39,565 nucleotides of DNA from an uncultured Bacilli bacterium. Lineage in GTDB: Bacteria > Bacillota_I > Bacilli_A > RF39 > UBA660. The stretch is from positions 1 to 39,565 of the forward strand of contig CALVKI010000011.1 of assembly GCA_944332635.1 (NCBI GenBank), written 5' to 3'. A model generated the notes under the pieces. That model saw only the letters and a program-made list of their open reading frames with translations, was not told the DNA's origin and did no database searches. Made by a program: the position numbers and the translations under genes. The stretch's first letter is position 1, and the number at the start of each line of letters is the position of its first letter. Positions 12,718 through 23,300 of this stretch are shown here, piece after piece.

Positions 12718-14452
12718 TCAGGCTGGTATCATTTGGAACCAGTATCAAAATGGTTTGAATTACATGGATAGGTCTGGTTTGTCAAAAGAATGGGATGAAT
12801 GTGAGAGGTTTGTCGAAGGTAAGCAATGGGGAAATATTACTAAAAAGACAAAGAACTTACCACGACCAGTTATAAATATTTGTTCTATGATTGCTGAAAA
12901 TAAGAAATCTGGAATATTAAGTGAAAAAATAAAATTAATATATAGTCCTTCTGAAATGTTTGGAGAAAAATTAGAAATTGCTACACAAGGAGCTAATATT
13001 TTTACAAAATTTGCTGACAATATTTCAAAAGAAATGAAACTAGAAGATCTTGATGAAGAAGCAATTGATAATTCCACAAAATTAGGGTCATATATCTATC
13101 ATTTCTTTTGGGATAATAATGTTATAGGAGGAATGGAAACTCCATACATCGGTGGATTAAGAGGAGAGATTTTGCATCCTAAAAATGTTATTGTTTCAAA
13201 TGCAAGAGAAAAAGATATACAAAAACAAAAATATATAATAATTGCTTCAATCGAATCTTTATCAAGTGTAAAGGCTCTAGCAAAATCAAATAAAATTCCA
13301 AATGTTGATGAAATAGTAGCCGATCATGAAATAGAAGATGAAGCAACAAGAGAATTAGAAGTTTGCACGGTTCTTACAAAATACAGCAGAAAAAATGGTA
13401 AGGTAGTATGGAGCAAATCTACAAAAAATGTAATGATTCAAGATACAACTTATTGGGAACCAGATAGTAGTAAAATAAAGTTAGAAGATGAGGAGGTATC
13501 TGAAGAAGGAACGGAAATATCAGAGCCTGATAAAGTAGAAGATAATGTTTTGCTAAAGAACCAATTATATCCAATTGTCTTTAGAAGTCATAAGCAAAGA
13601 AAAGATTGTATTTATGGAATAGGAGAAGTTGCTCAAGCAATTCCTAATAATAAAGCAGTCAATTTTAATTTAGCAATGATGTTATTATCTGTACAGCAAA
13701 CAGCTTGGCCTAAAATTATCCAAAAAGCTGGTGCACTTGCAAGACAAGTGATTACAAATGCACCTGGTGAAGTATTAACTGATAATACTACTGGATCTAA
13801 TTGGGGTTTTAAATACATGGAGCCATCGGGATTTAGCTCACAAGCTTTAACATTAACAGATTCTCTTATTAATTTAACAAGAATCACTACAGGATCTAGT
13901 GAAGTGGTTACAGGTGAAGTGATGGGAGCTAATATGGCGGCATCGGCAATCATCGCACTACAAAATCAAGCAAAAAAACCAATAGAAATCTACCAAAAAA
14001 AATTTTATAGTGCACATGTTGAAATAGGAAAGATATTTGAACAATTTTTTAAATATTATTATACAGATGATAGGATGTTTAGTTATGAAGAAGATAATCA
14101 AACTATAGTCAGTTCCATGAATGGAGAAAATTATCAAAATATAGAATTTTCAACAAATATTGATGTAGGAACTAGTGGTATATTTAGTGAATCATTAACT
14201 GTAAGTTTATTAGATAATATGAAAGCTAGCGGAGATATTGATTTTGATGAGTGGATTGAATTATACCCTGAATCAATTATGCCATTTAAGGCACAGTTGA
14301 AAAAAATGAGACAAAAGAAATTAGAAGAGCAAGCTATGATGCAAGAACAAGCTTTGCTCCAGCAACAAATGTTGGGTGGTAGTAACACACCTTCAATTGA
14401 TTCATCAACACCACCAGGGCAAACAACAAATCCAGTTATGCAACCAGTCTAA
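12710..14452 (+). CDS. Portal protein, P22-like
   Basis: A 580-residue protein. The opening RSGLSKEWDECERFVEGKQW and a long helical stem region (AVNFNLAMMLLSVQQTAWPK, then ITTGSSEVVTGE) fit the P22-type portal of short-tailed phages. The C-terminus is Gln/Pro-rich. An upstream in-frame GTG at 12695 exists, but ATG 12710 is preferred because it overlaps the previous stop region and gives the usual N-terminus. It forms the dodecameric DNA entry ring and partners TerL, the scaffold and the connector. Confidence 0.85.
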   Translation: MSNQAGIIWNQYQNGLNYMDRSGLSKEWDECERFVEGKQWGNITKKTKNLPRPVINICSMIAENKKSGILSEKIKLIYSPSEMFGEKLEIATQGANIFTKFADNISKEMKLEDLDEEAIDNSTKLGSYIYHFFWDNNVIGGMETPYIGGLRGEILHPKNVIVSNAREKDIQKQKYIIIASIESLSSVKALAKSNKIPNVDEIVADHEIEDEATRELEVCTVLTKYSRKNGKVVWSKSTKNVMIQDTTYWEPDSSKIKLEDEEVSEEGTEISEPDKVEDNVLLKNQLYPIVFRSHKQRKDCIYGIGEVAQAIPNNKAVNFNLAMMLLSVQQTAWPKIIQKAGALARQVITNAPGEVLTDNTTGSNWGFKYMEPSGFSSQALTLTDSLINLTRITTGSSEVVTGEVMGANMAASAIIALQNQAKKPIEIYQKKFYSAHVEIGKIFEQFFKYYYTDDRMFSYEEDNQTIVSSMNGENYQNIEFSTNIDVGTSGIFSESLTVSLLDNMKASGDIDFDEWIELYPESIMPFKAQLKKMRQKKLEEQAMMQEQALLQQQMLGGSNTPSIDSSTPPGQTTNPVMQPV

Positions 14453-14454
14453 AA

Positions 14455-14620
14455 GCGTTACCTTTGTAGGTAATGCGATAATAATATGTGAAGTCTAAGC
14501 AGAGGCTCAAAAGAGGCTATTCATATAATCTGCTTTATACTATGAATAGTGTCTTGGGTATATTATTATCGCAGTGCTTATAAAAGCACAAAGAACACAT
14601 AACAAGTTGTGTTCTTTTAT
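14455..14620 (+). ncRNA. Structured RNA with an H-type pseudoknot between portal and scaffold genes
   Basis: No gene fits here, but nested exact pairings do. Hairpin GCGTTACC/GGTAATGC lies at 14455-14462/14469-14476. A 13-pair closing stem (14475-14487 with 14560-14572) encloses a pseudoknot: AAGCAGA 14497-14503 pairs with TCTGCTT 14529-14535, while CTATTCATA 14517-14525 pairs with TATGAATAG 14541-14549. Two more hairpins follow: GTGCTT/AAGCAC (14574-14589) and AAAGAACACA/TGTGTTCTTT (14590-14617), the latter terminator-like with a short T-rich tail. The first hairpin and the closing stem share two bases, so they may alternate. No known family recognised. Confidence 0.75.
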
Positions 14621-14666
14621 TATGTAATTCGCATGGAATAGCGCAAAAATCCATCCAGGAGGAAAT

Positions 14667-15458
14667 ATGAATGAAGAATTAGAAAGCGAAAAAGAGTTGG
14701 ATGTCGCTGATCCAACCGAAGTAGAGGAAGAGACTACTGATACAACTACTGAAAATGATGATGAAAATGATGTAACATTTGATGATTCAGAAAGTAATCA
14801 AGAATCTGAAAATAGTGAAGAGGAAGAGAAGTCATCATCCAAAAAACAAAGTAGTGAAGATAATTCCAAATATGCCGCAGCAAGAAGAAAGGCAGAAGAG
14901 GAATTTGAAAGTAAAGTAAAAAGCAGAGAAGATGAGGCTTATAAGAGAGGTAGACTCGATGCCTATAAAGGAAAAATTAATCCTTATACTAATACAGAAA
15001 TTAAAGATATAACAGATGTAGAAGTTTATGAAGATATGTATAAAATTTCGGAAGAAGGAAAAGATCCTTTAAAGGACTATGCTTCTTATGCTGCAGATAA
15101 AAGACGAGAAGAGACAAGACTAAAACAAGAACGCCAAGAAAGAGAAAGTAAAGCACAGCAAGAAATAGAAGAGTTTAGTAAAAAATATCCAGATGTAAAT
15201 ATATCATCTTTATTTAAAGATGAAGTTTTTATGGATTATGCGGATGGAAAAAACAAGTCATTAATTGATGTCTATGAGTCTTTTAATAAGTTGAAAAACA
15301 GCTTTAGAAATCAGGGGATAAAAACTGCTAAAAAGGCTATTGCAAATAATATAAGTTCGCCAGGTAGTCTTGGAAACAGTTCGGATAACTTTATTGATTA
15401 TGAAAATATGTCAAGAGAAGAGTTCTTAAAAGAGGTTGAAAAAGTAAAAGAAGGATAA
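14667..15458 (+). CDS. Acidic scaffolding protein
   Basis: A 263-residue protein. The first 65 residues are extremely acidic and Ser/Thr-rich, and the middle is a long charged helix (about 70-175). The C-terminal helices (DYENMSREEFLKEVEKVKEG) would contact the capsid protein. Composition, size and position between portal and major capsid genes identify it as the scaffold that directs procapsid assembly. AGGAGG lies 5 bases before the ATG. The preceding 214 bases hold the structured RNA. Confidence 0.8.
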   Translation: MNEELESEKELDVADPTEVEEETTDTTTENDDENDVTFDDSESNQESENSEEEEKSSSKKQSSEDNSKYAAARRKAEEEFESKVKSREDEAYKRGRLDAYKGKINPYTNTEIKDITDVEVYEDMYKISEEGKDPLKDYASYAADKRREETRLKQERQERESKAQQEIEEFSKKYPDVNISSLFKDEVFMDYADGKNKSLIDVYESFNKLKNSFRNQGIKTAKKAIANNISSPGSLGNSSDNFIDYENMSREEFLKEVEKVKEG

Positions 15459-15486
15459 TAGTGGCGAGCTAGAAGGAGAAAAAAAT

Positions 15487-16449
15487 ATGGCTGATGTATT
15501 AAATACAATAGAGACACTAAGCGTTGAGAATCAAACATTTTATGACCGAACATTACTTGAACGTGAATTACCAGAGTTAGAATTTTATGAGGATGGAGAT
15601 AAAAAGACAATTCCAAAAGGAAAAGGAACAAGCATTGAATTTAGAAAATTTAATTCTTTAAAAGTCCCAGAAAACTCTTTAACAGAAGGTGTAACACCTG
15701 CAGGTAATTCTTTAGATATTACAAGTTTAAAAGCAACTTGCAAACAAGAAGGAGACTATGCAACTGTTACCGATGTTTTAGATATGCAAGCGAAAGATCC
15801 AGTAATTACAGAGGCATCTGAGGTGTTTGGAGAACAATCAGCATTAACTGTAGATACTAGAATTAGAGATATTGTTACTGCTGGTACTACTGTTCAATAT
15901 GCAGGTGGTAAAGCTAATAGAGATGCACTTACTGCTAGCGATGTTTTAACAGGAGATGAAATTCTAAAAGCTCATACTAGATTAAAAAATAATAATATTA
16001 AACCATTTGCTGATGGAACATATCATGCAATTATTAATCCACTTCAAGAGTACGATTTTATGAATGATACTTCTAATAAAGGATTTGTTGAAGTACATAA
16101 ATATACTAATAATACACCATTATTAAAGGGAGAAATTGGTAATTATTTTGGTACAAGAATTAGAAGTTCTTCAAACATTGAAAGCATAGCAAATACAGGA
16201 AATGTAAATGTATTTAAATCTGTAATTTATGGACGTCATGCTTATGGTGTTCCAAATATTGAAAAAGGAGCAGCAAAGGCTTCTATTATTGTTAAACCTT
16301 TAGGTTCATCTGGAACAGCTGATCCATTGAATCAACGTTCAACAATTGGTTGGAAAGCATTCTTTACTGCAGTTAGATTAAATGAGCTAGCAATTTGTAG
16401 AATAGAAACTGCTGCTACGTTAGCACCAACAGCAGAAGATAGTGAATAA
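15487..16449 (+). CDS. Major capsid protein, N4-gp56-like
   Basis: A 320-residue protein matching the N4-gp56 family layout: NQTFYDRTLLERELPELEFYEDG near the N-terminus, an ITSLKATCKQEGDYATVTDV segment, and a central HAIINPLQEYDFMND motif. The family has the HK97 fold. AGAAGGAG precedes the ATG, and the scaffold lies 28 bases upstream. Confidence 0.85.
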   Translation: MADVLNTIETLSVENQTFYDRTLLERELPELEFYEDGDKKTIPKGKGTSIEFRKFNSLKVPENSLTEGVTPAGNSLDITSLKATCKQEGDYATVTDVLDMQAKDPVITEASEVFGEQSALTVDTRIRDIVTAGTTVQYAGGKANRDALTASDVLTGDEILKAHTRLKNNNIKPFADGTYHAIINPLQEYDFMNDTSNKGFVEVHKYTNNTPLLKGEIGNYFGTRIRSSSNIESIANTGNVNVFKSVIYGRHAYGVPNIEKGAAKASIIVKPLGSSGTADPLNQRSTIGWKAFFTAVRLNELAICRIETAATLAPTAEDSE

Positions 16450-16469
16450 ACAGAATAGGAGGATAAATA

Positions 16470-16910
16470 ATGGCAAAAGAAACTGAAAAAAAGGAAAATG
16501 TTTCTAACACTGAAACACAAGAAAGTCTTAATGAAACTTTAAAGTTTCTTCAAGAAGAAAGAGAGTCTCTAAATGAGACTCTTAAATTGATGGAAGAAAA
16601 AAAAGCAGAATTAGAAAAATTACAAGATGAGTTAAATATTGCGAAAGAAGAAGCAAAAGAACAAGCAACATCTTTTTCTAAACTTAAGGAAGTAGATAAG
16701 GCAACTTTGCGTAATGATTCAATCCAAACTGGAGAAGAATTAAAAAAAGAAGAAAAGATTACTATTACGATTCCAAAGAGTGAATTAAATCCTCATGAAA
16801 TGAATGTTCCTGTTACTGTTAATGGATGGACATATAACATTAAACGAGGAGAAAGAGTAGAAGTACCTATGACAGTCTTTAATATTTTAAAAGAAGCTAA
16901 ATATCTTTAG
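16470..16910 (+). CDS. Head accessory protein with coiled coil
   Basis: A 146-residue protein. The N-terminal 75 residues are a coiled coil containing a repeat (ESLNETLKFLQEER, then ESLNETLKLMEEK). The C-terminal 50 residues form a small beta domain (VPVTVNGWTYNIKRGERVEV) often seen in proteins encoded just after phage capsid genes. Likely a capsid-associated or head-completion protein. Confidence 0.65.
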   Translation: MAKETEKKENVSNTETQESLNETLKFLQEERESLNETLKLMEEKKAELEKLQDELNIAKEEAKEQATSFSKLKEVDKATLRNDSIQTGEELKKEEKITITIPKSELNPHEMNVPVTVNGWTYNIKRGERVEVPMTVFNILKEAKYL

Positions 16911-16920
16911 TTTCTTTTTT

Positions 16921-16960
16921 CAAGTTAGTAGTGAAAGCAAGTGCAACTCTTGCAGACTTG
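16921..16960 (+). other. Small nested hairpin before the connector gene
   Basis: CAAGT (16921-16925) pairs with ACTTG (16956-16960), enclosing GCAAG/CTTGC (16937-16941/16949-16953). It fills most of the 72-base gap and ends just before the ribosome binding site. The stems are short, so this is only suggestive. Confidence 0.3.
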
Positions 16961-16982
16961 ACCATAAGTTAGGAGGATGAAT

Positions 16983-17582
16983 ATGAATTGGGGACAAATT
17001 CAGATAGAATCATTAAAGAAAATGTTTTTAAATAATGAGGAACTAGTTGTTGATGAGTTGGATGAGTATAAAACCGATAAAAAATATAAAACTTATTTAT
17101 ATGCAATGCCACAAGCATGTAATGAGGCAATCAATTACATTACTGAAAATGGAAAACCCTTAGTAAAGGAGTACAAACTCAAGAAAAAAGACAAAAATAA
17201 ATATAATCTTCCACAACAAGTCCCTAACTTTAAAAGATTATATCAAATAGTTTATGACGGAAATGATAGTCCAGATTGGTATGTTGAAGGTAATAATGTA
17301 CTTGTAATTAATAATTGGAAAGAAGGAGACATAACTATCTATTATGAAGCCTATCATGACTTAATTACCGCTGATACAGTTTCATCTTTTTCGTTAGACT
17401 TAGATAATCAAATGACAGTATTAATTCCACTATATATAGCAGCAGAATTATATAAAGATGATGATGTTCAATTGGCAACTATGTATATGAATGAATTTGT
17501 AACGAATGTTTCTAATATATCTGGTAAAGATTTTAATCCTAATCCAACGCATATTGAATCGGTATTTGGAATGGAGTGGTAG
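16983..17582 (+). CDS. Head-tail connector / tail tubular A-like protein
   Basis: A 199-residue protein. Its helical and beta pattern (ACNEAINYITENG..., then FKRLYQIVYDGNDSPDWYVEGNNVLVIN..., then LIPLYIAAELYKDDD) and its position between capsid and large tail protein genes fit a gp11-like adaptor of short-tailed phages. ATG 16983 is preferred over ATG 16977 because the AGGAGG at 16971 is then properly spaced. Confidence 0.65.
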   Translation: MNWGQIQIESLKKMFLNNEELVVDELDEYKTDKKYKTYLYAMPQACNEAINYITENGKPLVKEYKLKKKDKNKYNLPQQVPNFKRLYQIVYDGNDSPDWYVEGNNVLVINNWKEGDITIYYEAYHDLITADTVSSFSLDLDNQMTVLIPLYIAAELYKDDDVQLATMYMNEFVTNVSNISGKDFNPNPTHIESVFGMEW

Positions 17583-17584
17583 CT

Positions 17585-19420
17585 ATGTATTCAGTACCAG
17601 CAAGTCAAAGTAAAAATTATTATAATATAGAAAGTTTTTTAGGTGTTGATTTTACTACTAGCCCTTTGGAAGTGGACAAAAGAAGAAGCCCTAATGCTAA
17701 AAACATTATTAATAATAATGGATATAATGAAACGAGAAATGGATATGAAGTCGTGCATAACTTAACGGATCGGATTAATGGAATTTGGAATGTTGATCTA
17801 GGAAATAGTGAAAAGTTTCTTGTACACGCAGGAACAAAGCTATATGAATGTTCAACTGATTTTACCGTTTGTACAAAAATACTAGATAATATGTCTAATA
17901 ATAGGTCAGTTGGACTTTATTTAGGGGAATATTTAACTATATTTGATGGCAATAGAGCAATCATCTATTCTAATACAGCAGATGGATACAAGGTTTCTTT
18001 TCTAGATGAATCTGGATATATACCAACGACCTCAGTAGGTAGAGATAGTTCGGGAGGAGGAACTGACTACGAGAAAATAAATTTATTGTCGCCATATCGA
18101 ATTAATACTTTTCTTACAGAAGAAATAGAAGAAACAGTAAATGGAGAAGTAGAAAAAAGGCAACAAACAGTATTTAAATTGGATGATAGTAATATAGATG
18201 GCGTAGAATTAGTAGAAGTCTTATCTGATAGTGGTTCTTGGGATGTAATTGATTCTTCTGGATATGAAGTGGATACAGTAGCAGGACAAGTGACATTATC
18301 GAGTGCACCAGGAGAATCGCCTGTTCTAGGTCGTGATAATGTATCTATAAAGTATAAAAAAACGGTGCAAGAAAACTATGACAAAATTAATAAATGTACT
18401 ATCGCTACTTTATTTGGTTATGAAGGAAATAACAATAGAATATTCACAAGTGGAAATCCCGAATTTGCCAATTATGATTTTTATTGTGAACAAGAAGATC
18501 CAACATATTGGCCAGACGAAAATTTTACAAAGATTGGTACAGAGCCTATTGTAAGTTATTCAAGATTATCAGACGGAACTTTAGCTGTTCATAAAAAACA
18601 AAGTGACACAGATTGTACTATATATTATCGCAAAACCAATTTATTAGATAACTTAGAAGTATTTCCTTTAAAAGATGGAGTAAAAAACATTGGGTGTATA
18701 AGTAAATATGCTAATTGTAATTTGTTAAATGATCCTCTATTTTTGTCGGAACAAGGTGTGTTTTCAGTTATAGGAGATGCAGGAGAAAAATTTGCACAGC
18801 AAAGAAGTTTTTATGTAAATGGAAAGTTATTAAAAGAGTCCAACTTAGAAAATAGTGTAGCAATTAGTTTATTAGGAAAATACTATCTTGCGGTAAATAA
18901 TCATGTTTATATCGCTGATAGTAGATATTTAAGTTATCCAAAACATGCAAGGACAGAACAATACCAGTATGAGTGGTGGTATTGGGACAATATACCTGTA
19001 AGGGTGTTTTTTTCTTGGAATAACATTTTATATTTTGGTACAGATTCTGGGGAAATATGTAAATTCAATGATAGCTATCTTGATAATCAGAATCCAATAG
19101 AAGCATACTGGGAAACTCCATTTTTAGAATTAAATTCTAGTTTTTTTGCAAAAACAATTAAAATGGTTACGTTAATTTTAAATCCCAGAGAGGGATGTGA
19201 TATTGAATTTGGGTATGAGCTGGATGATGGAACTGTAGAGATTATAAAAAAACAGTATCATGATTTAATAGATGACTTCCCAAAAACTATACAAGAAAAA
19301 GAAAAAATAAAAAAATTTATGTTTATTAAATTTTATTTTAAAAATAATACTCAATATAGAATGACTTTCGAAAGGTTACTAGTTGAATACATTTTAGCTG
19401 GTAAATATAGAGGAAATTAA
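17585..19420 (+). CDS. Tail tubular B / stem-like protein, T7 gp12 type
   Basis: A 611-residue, beta-rich protein with no membrane segment. It has repeated strand-turn patterns suggestive of a propeller (GIWNVDLGNSEKFLVHAGTKLY; EYLTIFDGNRAIIYSN; KYYLAVNNHVYIADSR). N-terminal FLGVDFTTSPLEVDKRRSPNAKN is the common opening of tubular tail proteins (SPxxxxDxxNxxN-like). ATG 17585 is preferred over GTG 17576. With the 199-residue adaptor it would build the short tail tube. Confidence 0.7.
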   Translation: MYSVPASQSKNYYNIESFLGVDFTTSPLEVDKRRSPNAKNIINNNGYNETRNGYEVVHNLTDRINGIWNVDLGNSEKFLVHAGTKLYECSTDFTVCTKILDNMSNNRSVGLYLGEYLTIFDGNRAIIYSNTADGYKVSFLDESGYIPTTSVGRDSSGGGTDYEKINLLSPYRINTFLTEEIEETVNGEVEKRQQTVFKLDDSNIDGVELVEVLSDSGSWDVIDSSGYEVDTVAGQVTLSSAPGESPVLGRDNVSIKYKKTVQENYDKINKCTIATLFGYEGNNNRIFTSGNPEFANYDFYCEQEDPTYWPDENFTKIGTEPIVSYSRLSDGTLAVHKKQSDTDCTIYYRKTNLLDNLEVFPLKDGVKNIGCISKYANCNLLNDPLFLSEQGVFSVIGDAGEKFAQQRSFYVNGKLLKESNLENSVAISLLGKYYLAVNNHVYIADSRYLSYPKHARTEQYQYEWWYWDNIPVRVFFSWNNILYFGTDSGEICKFNDSYLDNQNPIEAYWETPFLELNSSFFAKTIKMVTLILNPREGCDIEFGYELDDGTVEIIKKQYHDLIDDFPKTIQEKEKIKKFMFIKFYFKNNTQYRMTFERLLVEYILAGKYRGN

Positions 19421-19432
19421 GGAGGTAATAGT

Positions 19433-20341
19433 ATGGCGGCAATTGACGATTGGAGAGCAGCTGCAGATAAAATATCAAATCAAAAAAAGAATGATTATAT
19501 AAATTCAAATCAGTATGTATTAGATAGCATTAATAGTCAAAAGGATGCAGAATTGCAAGGTTTGACCAATTCCAATACTTCGGCAATAAATGCTTTAAAT
19601 CAAAATAAAGAAGAAGTAAATAAAACAGCCCTAGATAATGCAAAACAGGCGAATATTAATAGATTATTAGCTCTACGAGATAATCGGTCTGCAATGAATA
19701 GAGCAGGTTTAGGCACACAGGGGGTAGTAGGTTCACAAGTAAACTCAATTAACAATAATTATGGAACTAATTTGAATACAATATTAAAAGACAAAGCAAG
19801 TGGTATTAGGGATATAAATAATCAGATTAATGATACTAATTTACAATATGAAACGAATAAGGCAAATTTGGCGGCACAATATGCTCAGATGTATGCTAAC
19901 AAACAATCGGAAATTCAGTCAGCGGCATTGCAAATTGGACAAGACGCATATAATAATTATATTGCACAACAGCAGGCTGCTGCAGAACTTGAATTTCAAA
20001 AACAGCAACAAGAAGAAGCAAATAGATTAGCCTGGGCACAATTAAGATCTCAACAAGCATCTAGTTATGGTTTTAGTAATAGTGGTTCTAACTATCAAGT
20101 TAATACAGCTTATTATCAAGGAGATTTAAATCCTGATGCTCAATATGGAACATTTAGCAATGGTTATCAACCTAATAATATTAATGGACAAAAATTGAAA
20201 AGCACTGGGAAAAAAATTAAATTAAAGACGACTGACAGATTTGGAAAGACGCAAACTTTAACTCAAAATGTATGGAAAACTTCCGATGGTAAAAAATGGT
20301 ATTGGGATGGAAGATACAATAAGTATATTCAGTACAAATAA
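19433..20341 (+). CDS. Gln/Asn/Ala-rich internal virion protein
   Basis: A 302-residue protein. The first 200 residues are a long helical, Ala/Gln/Asn-rich region (AAQYAQMYANKQSEIQ, then IAQQQAAAELEFQKQQQEEA). A small C-terminal beta domain (VWKTSDGKKWYWDGRYNKY) follows. Its place between the tail tube and the giant protein matches internal or ejection proteins of podoviruses. AAGGAGG precedes the ATG. Confidence 0.6.
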   Translation: MAAIDDWRAAADKISNQKKNDYINSNQYVLDSINSQKDAELQGLTNSNTSAINALNQNKEEVNKTALDNAKQANINRLLALRDNRSAMNRAGLGTQGVVGSQVNSINNNYGTNLNTILKDKASGIRDINNQINDTNLQYETNKANLAAQYAQMYANKQSEIQSAALQIGQDAYNNYIAQQQAAAELEFQKQQQEEANRLAWAQLRSQQASSYGFSNSGSNYQVNTAYYQGDLNPDAQYGTFSNGYQPNNINGQKLKSTGKKIKLKTTDRFGKTQTLTQNVWKTSDGKKWYWDGRYNKYIQYK

Positions 20342-20356
20342 AGGAGACAAGTCTAT

Positions 20357-23300
20357 ATGGCTAAAGATAAAAAGAACGAAATAGAAGCTTTTATTGATTT
20401 GGATGGTAGCATAAAAAAGTATAATTCAAACAGAAAAAAGGAAAAAGACAATATTGTTGGTGAAGTCGGATTAGATGGTACTATTACTAAGTATAAAACT
20501 ACTAAAATCCTAGATAAAGTAAATAAGAAGAAAGAAGATAAAAGTTTTTTAGACAAAGCAGGAGATTTTGGAATAGGAACTTTAAAAACAGTAGGAAATT
20601 TTGCAACAAACATGGGTGAAGGTGCTCTTAGAACTTTAGAAGGCGGATTGGATTTTGTTAATTCTGCTTCTGACTTTGTTAATAATTCTTTGTTAGAAAA
20701 AGCTGAGGTAATCACCGGAAAATCGACGAAAAAAGAAGCAAAGAAGCATCGAAAGGAACGTGAAAAGGGTCAACGAGAATTTATTTCTCGTGACTTAACG
20801 AATGAATTTCAGGAAGCAGTAGGTTTTAATGACATTAAGAAAGATTGGGAAAAGGATTCACTTATAAAAAGTGATAATTTAGGTGGCCAAATTTCACAAG
20901 GTATTGGTGGTATGGTACCTTCTTTAGTTGTTGGTAATCTAGGTGGAAAAGCACTAGGAGCCACTAATTCTTTAGCCTCCACTTCTACGAAAGGGCTTTC
21001 CCTTGGTAAAAAGCTTGTTACTACTGGCAAAAACATTGGAAAAGCTGCAATAAAAAATGCACCAGCTAATACTGTTTTAGCGACAAGCAGTTATGGTCAA
21101 GCTTTACAAGAAGCCTATCAAAATGGTGCGACAGATGAAGAAGCTAGAAATTATGCATTAGGCTCTAGTGCAACAGAATTAGCTACAGAATGGGTTACAG
21201 GTGGAATACCTGGGATTGAAAGCACTGGATTTTTAGATAAAGCAGCTAATAAATTGATTAATAAGGCAACAGGCAAAATTAACAATAAACTAGCAAAAGA
21301 AATAACAAAAACTGTACTAAATGCTGGATATGAAGCAGTAGGAGAAGGATTAGAAGAAGGAATATCTGAGATAGTTAGTCCTTTACTAAAAAATGCAACT
21401 TATTCGGAAAATGAAAAAGTAAATTGGAATGATGTATTCAGTAGTGTCATCGTAGGTGGAATTACCGGAGGAATATTAAACGCACCTGCAACAGTATCTG
21501 ATTTTAGAAATAACGTATCAGAAATAAGAAATGCTACGAAAAACCAAGCAAAAACTAAAGCAACATTACCAACAGGTATAAATCAAAATTTGAATAATAA
21601 TCCTCAAGAAGCTGACGGCAATCCGTTAATAAACAATAATAGAGTATCAATGCCATTAGATTCGAATACAATTAACAGATTAAACAATCAAAATAACGCA
21701 CTTAATCAACCATTAGATAATGAAAATATAAGTGGTAATACAAATACATTACCTGTTAGTAAAAGTACTCTGAACAGTCAAAATAATAATGATTTTTCAA
21801 ATATTAATCCTTCAGTCATTAATGACAATAACGTTGCTTATGAGTATGTTCCGGATTCTAATACAAAGATTGATAATTTACGAAAAAGTGCCAATCAATA
21901 TTTAAATAATAGTAATACATCAAAATCATTTATAGAAACTGCTGAAAAAGTAATTAATGATAAAGGGTATAACATTATCCTAGATAATAATTTAACAGCA
22001 GCTAATGGAAATATGGTTAATGCACAAATTAAAACACTTGAAAATGGAGAAACAGAAATAAAAATTAATCCTAATTCTGATAGGGCAGGAGAATTTCTAT
22101 TAACACATGAAATAACGCATGCGATAGAAACTAAAGATATGGTTGATTTAGTTACAGACTATGCAAGTAAAAACCAAGATTTTAATAGTGCACTAGAATC
22201 TTTAAAAGAAGCTTATGGAACTAATGAAGTGTCTAGTGAAGTTCTTACGGATATATCTGGCCAATTATTTGGCAATGAGGAATTTATTAATTCTTTATCC
22301 GTACAAAAGCCTAATATATTTAAAAGAATATATAATAATATTGTTTCATTAGCAAATAAAATAACTGGTAATTCTAAAGAGTCTTTATTTATTAGAGATT
22401 TAAAAGCTAAATGGGAAAAAGCATATAGAGATAATAATAACAAATTTAGCAAGACAGAATATATGATGACCAGTTTAAAGGGAATGGAACAAAGTGTTAA
22501 AGCATCGGAAAAGTATCAAGAGATAAAAGATAGATATGATGCTGCTTTATGGTTGGAAAATAAAACTAACAAAAGTACAAGTAAAAAGTATACAAATGAA
22601 GAAATAAGAAAAATAACTGGTTGGTTCAAAGATAAAGAAGGAAATTGGGAGTTTGAAATATCTGATAAAAACACAAAAGTTTTGGAAAAACTTTCTCCAA
22701 ACACTTCATATAAACTATCAGAAATATTTGAAGCAAAAACATTATATGATTTATATCCTGAATTAAAAACTGTAGAATTACAAACTAAGAACATGAAAAG
22801 TAATGGAAGTTTTAACAGTCAATCAAATAAAATAATGTTAAATAATAAATTACTAAATAATTCAGAGTCAGTAAGAGGTACAATTCTACATGAAATACAA
22901 CATTATATACAGAATGCGGAAGGACTTCCTACTGGGACTACGATTTTATTTGGTAACGAAAGATATGCTAACAGTAAAGGAGAAATAGAAGCAGCAGATA
23001 CAAAAAATAGAAGAAATATGACTGTTGAAGAAAGAAAAAAAACTTCTCCAGAGAGTTCTAAAAAAAATCCAATTCATCCCAATAGAGAGGCTATATTAAA
23101 TCATAAAAGAAATATAAAAGAAAAAATTGCAGAAAAGTTATATAATATATTAGAAACTAAAAATACAAAATCCGATGATATTATTGATAATGTAATTGAT
23201 AAGTTTTATAATAAATATGGTGATGACATTTATGAAAATATTGAAAGTTATGAAGAACAAATTGTTAACCAAGTTGTACAAACTAGCAAAAAAGATATTA

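Noticed and set aside
14455..14620. phi29-type packaging RNA
   Set aside because: The phage has a TerS/TerL motor with an intact nuclease, not a phi29-like packaging ATPase, and the fold order differs from pRNA.
14455..14620. Group I or II intron
   Set aside because: It is far too short, with no intron core motifs, and it lies between two intact genes and not inside one.
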